Positions 61,901 through 64,000 of a stretch of DNA of 64,000 bases are shown in pieces. The position numbers and the translations under genes were made by a program. The notes under the pieces were generated by a model. The model was not told the origin of the DNA. It saw nothing but the letters and a program-made list of their open reading frames with translations, and searched no databases. The first letter of the stretch is position 1, and every line of letters starts with the position of its first letter. The stretch comes from Triglochin maritima (taxonomy: Eukaryota > Streptophyta > Magnoliopsida > Alismatales > Juncaginaceae): contig OY821772.1 in assembly GCA_963682175.1 (NCBI GenBank), positions 42,678,925-42,742,924 on the forward strand, written 5' to 3'.

Positions 61901-64000
61901 TATCTAGCATGGCATAAAAGTTCCTCATAAAACTCAGGATTATAGCAAAATAAAGTACTACTAGATTAGAGACCTTGAAATCAGGAAACAAACTTTACAG
62001 AAAGCAAAAGTAAAACAGATCAACAATGAGCAAGCCTCAGGAGCATTAAAGTTTCTCAATCACTACTTTTGAATCTTTTTATGTACCTATTAGAAAATAG
62101 AATTACTAGCTTACCTCACCAGCAATCCCATATTTGGCACAGTCGATTGCAAGACGAGTAGCACGTCCAATGCTATCTTTTGTCCTAGATAATGTTTCAA
62201 TCATCCCTTCCAAAGCATCACGAGCAACAGCAGCTTCAGTTCCCCCACTCAAGGATCCAACAGGAGGTTGAGCTTCAGGACTAAGTTTGTTTTCATATCC
62301 TTCAAGCCCCACCTGATTATACGTCGCGTGAACATGAGGAGAACCAAGTGGTCCTGAAGGATGAAATTCCCCAGCATCTTTCTGAGTGTTGTTTTCGTGA
62401 GCAAAATGAACCGAAGATTGTGGGCTTATTCCTTGGATAACAGATGTAGAAATGAAACCAGTAACATCATTATAAGAATGATGATAAAGATGGCCTTGAT
62501 TCCGCTTTGCCTGAGCAGCAGCAATTAGTTCCTTCATGGAAGTAGCCGAATCTGAAAACTTGGACGACTCTAATGAGGAACTGCAAGGTCTGTCACTATT
62601 TTCCAGTAATCTGCAAATCAGGCAATAAAATGAAGTTCAAACTTTACGAAAATTTAGTTAATATATCATCTCACGAAATAGAAAGTATTCCAACCTATCC
62701 ATCAGAAGGAAATCCTTTTCCAAGCTTTGCTCAGCTGACACATTTGTATCTGCCCTGTTCTCCGGTACAAAAACAGGTACATCAACTTTTTTGTTGTCCT
62801 TTGACTTCTCTTTTAAGAATGAAGGATTAACTTTGCGAATAGTCAAAGTCTCATAGGAGCGTTCATGGTTAGGAGTTCCACTGCGGGGTTTCAACGAACC
62901 TACATGAGCCTTTTTGGTTGATGATACAGCTGACAGTTTGCCTTGCAATTTGAATAATTTTGGGTCAGCAGCTTTATCATCATTACCCCCATCAAGAGGC
63001 TTTTTGGGAGATCTACCTGGTTTCTCATCTTTAGAAGATGATTGTAAATGTTCCAACTTCTTAGGACTGGCAGAAATCTGAACCTCGACAATTTTTTCCT
63101 TAACTATCTCTTCCACTTGCTCTGAAGGAATTGGCAGATCATTAGAAGACACAGCATCTGAAGAAGGTTTTCCTTTACGTCCTTCATAATCTGGATTTTC
63201 CATTGGAGTGCCTTCAGCACTCAACTTACGAACTGTAACAGGAATACCCAAACCAGCCTTCGGTAATGTACTTGCAGATCTACCATGAACAGGCGTCCTG
63301 GGATCCTCCTCCTCCTCGTCATCTTCTTCAAGACGAAATGTTCTCCTTTTTGGTGGATGTGAAACTGGGGAAAGTTTGCTAGCAGAGCTAGGTCTCATTT
63401 TCTTATGAGCTTCAGGATGTTTGTTGGATGTGGCTCCAGAACCTTTTGAGGTACCAGACACAGCTTTATATGTTGAGTCACGACGGACTGATGAAGGCAA
63501 GGCAGTCTTGCTGGTAGCTGAGTGGGTCCCAACCTTGTATGAGTCTACTTTTGACGAAATGTCACCCTTAACAGAGGATGCAGACCCTTTTTCGTTCTTA
63601 ATGGATCTAGGATTCTCAACTTTGGCAGGAGAATAAGATATTTTTTCTTCTTCATTCGAGGGAAATGGTGAGTCTTTTTTCTTTGGAAGATTGACACCTT
63701 TGCTATCAGTACTTCCAAGCCTTGACAAATCAGTCTTCTTGGGTTTCATGAGTGTGGCATTGCCCTCAGTTGCATTGGATTTTGATCTTTTATTTGAAAA
63801 TGACTCTTCAGCAGCAGGCACCTTGCGCTTCTTGTCCTCGACAGACTTCCTTCCACAACCTCCAGAATACGATGACATTTTCCTTTCTTGCTCAGAAATA
63901 TCTTTTTTGACCTTATGGCCTCTAGGCAATCTGTCCAACCTGGATAAAGATTTACTTGCATTGGTTGCATGCTTTCTCCTCTTTTTGATGCAATCACTCG
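55926..64000 (-). CDS. HUA2: HUA2-family PWWP/CID protein, C-terminal part (5' end outside window)
   Basis: Nine exons read right to left: 64000-62695 (cut by the window edge), 62610-62115, 60780-60672, 59392-59280, 59210-59023, 58902-58335, 58249-57691, 56839-56744 and 55996-55926. They join without a frame break into 1,167 residues. The first part is lysine- and serine-rich with nuclear-localisation clusters (KKRRKH, KKRKVP). Then comes SMKELIAAAQAKR, a motif of the HUA2/HULK family, then a CTD-interacting (RPR/CID) domain covering about 62210-59140 (ALEGMIETLSRTKDSIGRAT, VVELLIRKLESEASFHRRVD, VLKIWIDRKIMPE). A proline-rich stretch at about 58560-58370 and a Q/P/H-rich C-terminal region follow. 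The family's N-terminal PWWP domain would lie beyond 64000. HUA2 proteins act in the nucleus on expression and pre-mRNA processing of AGAMOUS, FLC and related flowering genes. Which of HUA2 or HULK1-3 this is cannot be settled here. Confidence 0.94.
61191..61209. repeat. poly(C) run of 19 bases in a HUA2-like intron
   Basis: Nineteen consecutive C lie in the intron between the second and third visible exons. Length should be treated with caution because such runs are error-prone in sequencing. Confidence 0.9.

Noticed and set aside
1..64000. CRISPR arrays, bacterial operons, phage or plasmid modules
   Set aside because: None present; gene structure, tRNA type and transposons are all those of a plant nuclear genome.

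Overview
This is nuclear DNA of a flowering plant. It is AT-rich, its genes are split by introns with GT..AG borders, and it carries plant-only genes: an NPH3-type BTB protein, a P-class PPR protein, cytosolic glutamine synthetase, the photosystem II assembly factor HCF136 and a HUA2-family protein. It also has a MIR396 hairpin, a nuclear tRNA-Ala and several plant transposon families. Gene compactness and codon use do not look like a grass; a eudicot (possibly an early-diverging one) is the best guess, but the species cannot be read from this window.

Layout, left to right. 1-2.9 kb is intergenic. 2.9-5.4 kb (+) holds an NPH3/BTB gene of four exons. 6.9-8.0 kb (-) holds an intronless mitochondrial-type PPR gene whose upstream region has telo-box and site II motifs. 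9.5-15.7 kb (+) holds VPS29 in three exons; its 3.9-kb first intron carries a truncated copia LTR. 17.9-18.8 kb (+) holds a promoter followed by a MIR396 precursor. 19-24.3 kb is gene-poor and contains a hAT-type MITE with a perfect target duplication. 24.5-34.7 kb is one degenerate minus-strand Ty1/copia element, bounded by two ~237-bp LTRs and enlarged by later LTR insertions. 36.2-41.2 kb (+) holds a complete 13-exon cytosolic glutamine synthetase gene with a 743-bp solo LTR in intron 6. 41.35 kb has a LINE reverse-transcriptase scrap. 42.1-46.2 kb (-) holds an 8-exon HCF136 gene. 46.6-49.05 kb is a cluster of hAT-like elements around a tRNA-Ala(AGC). 49.8-50.1 kb has a MULE/FAR1-like fossil. 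51.0-54.4 kb (+) holds a 3-exon LysM-domain gene. 55.9-64.0 kb (-) holds the 3' nine exons of a HUA2-family gene that runs off the right edge.

The genes are not an operon and share no pathway. They are ordinary housekeeping and regulatory genes: retromer sorting, nitrogen assimilation, PSII assembly, mitochondrial gene expression, ubiquitin-ligase adaptor, and transcription/RNA-processing control of flowering. All exon chains keep reading frame end to end and match full-length family members. I found no new multi-gene system. The most useful non-obvious items are the MIR396 locus, the nested retroelement structure, a perfect 35-bp inverted repeat, and several transposons datable by their target-site duplications.
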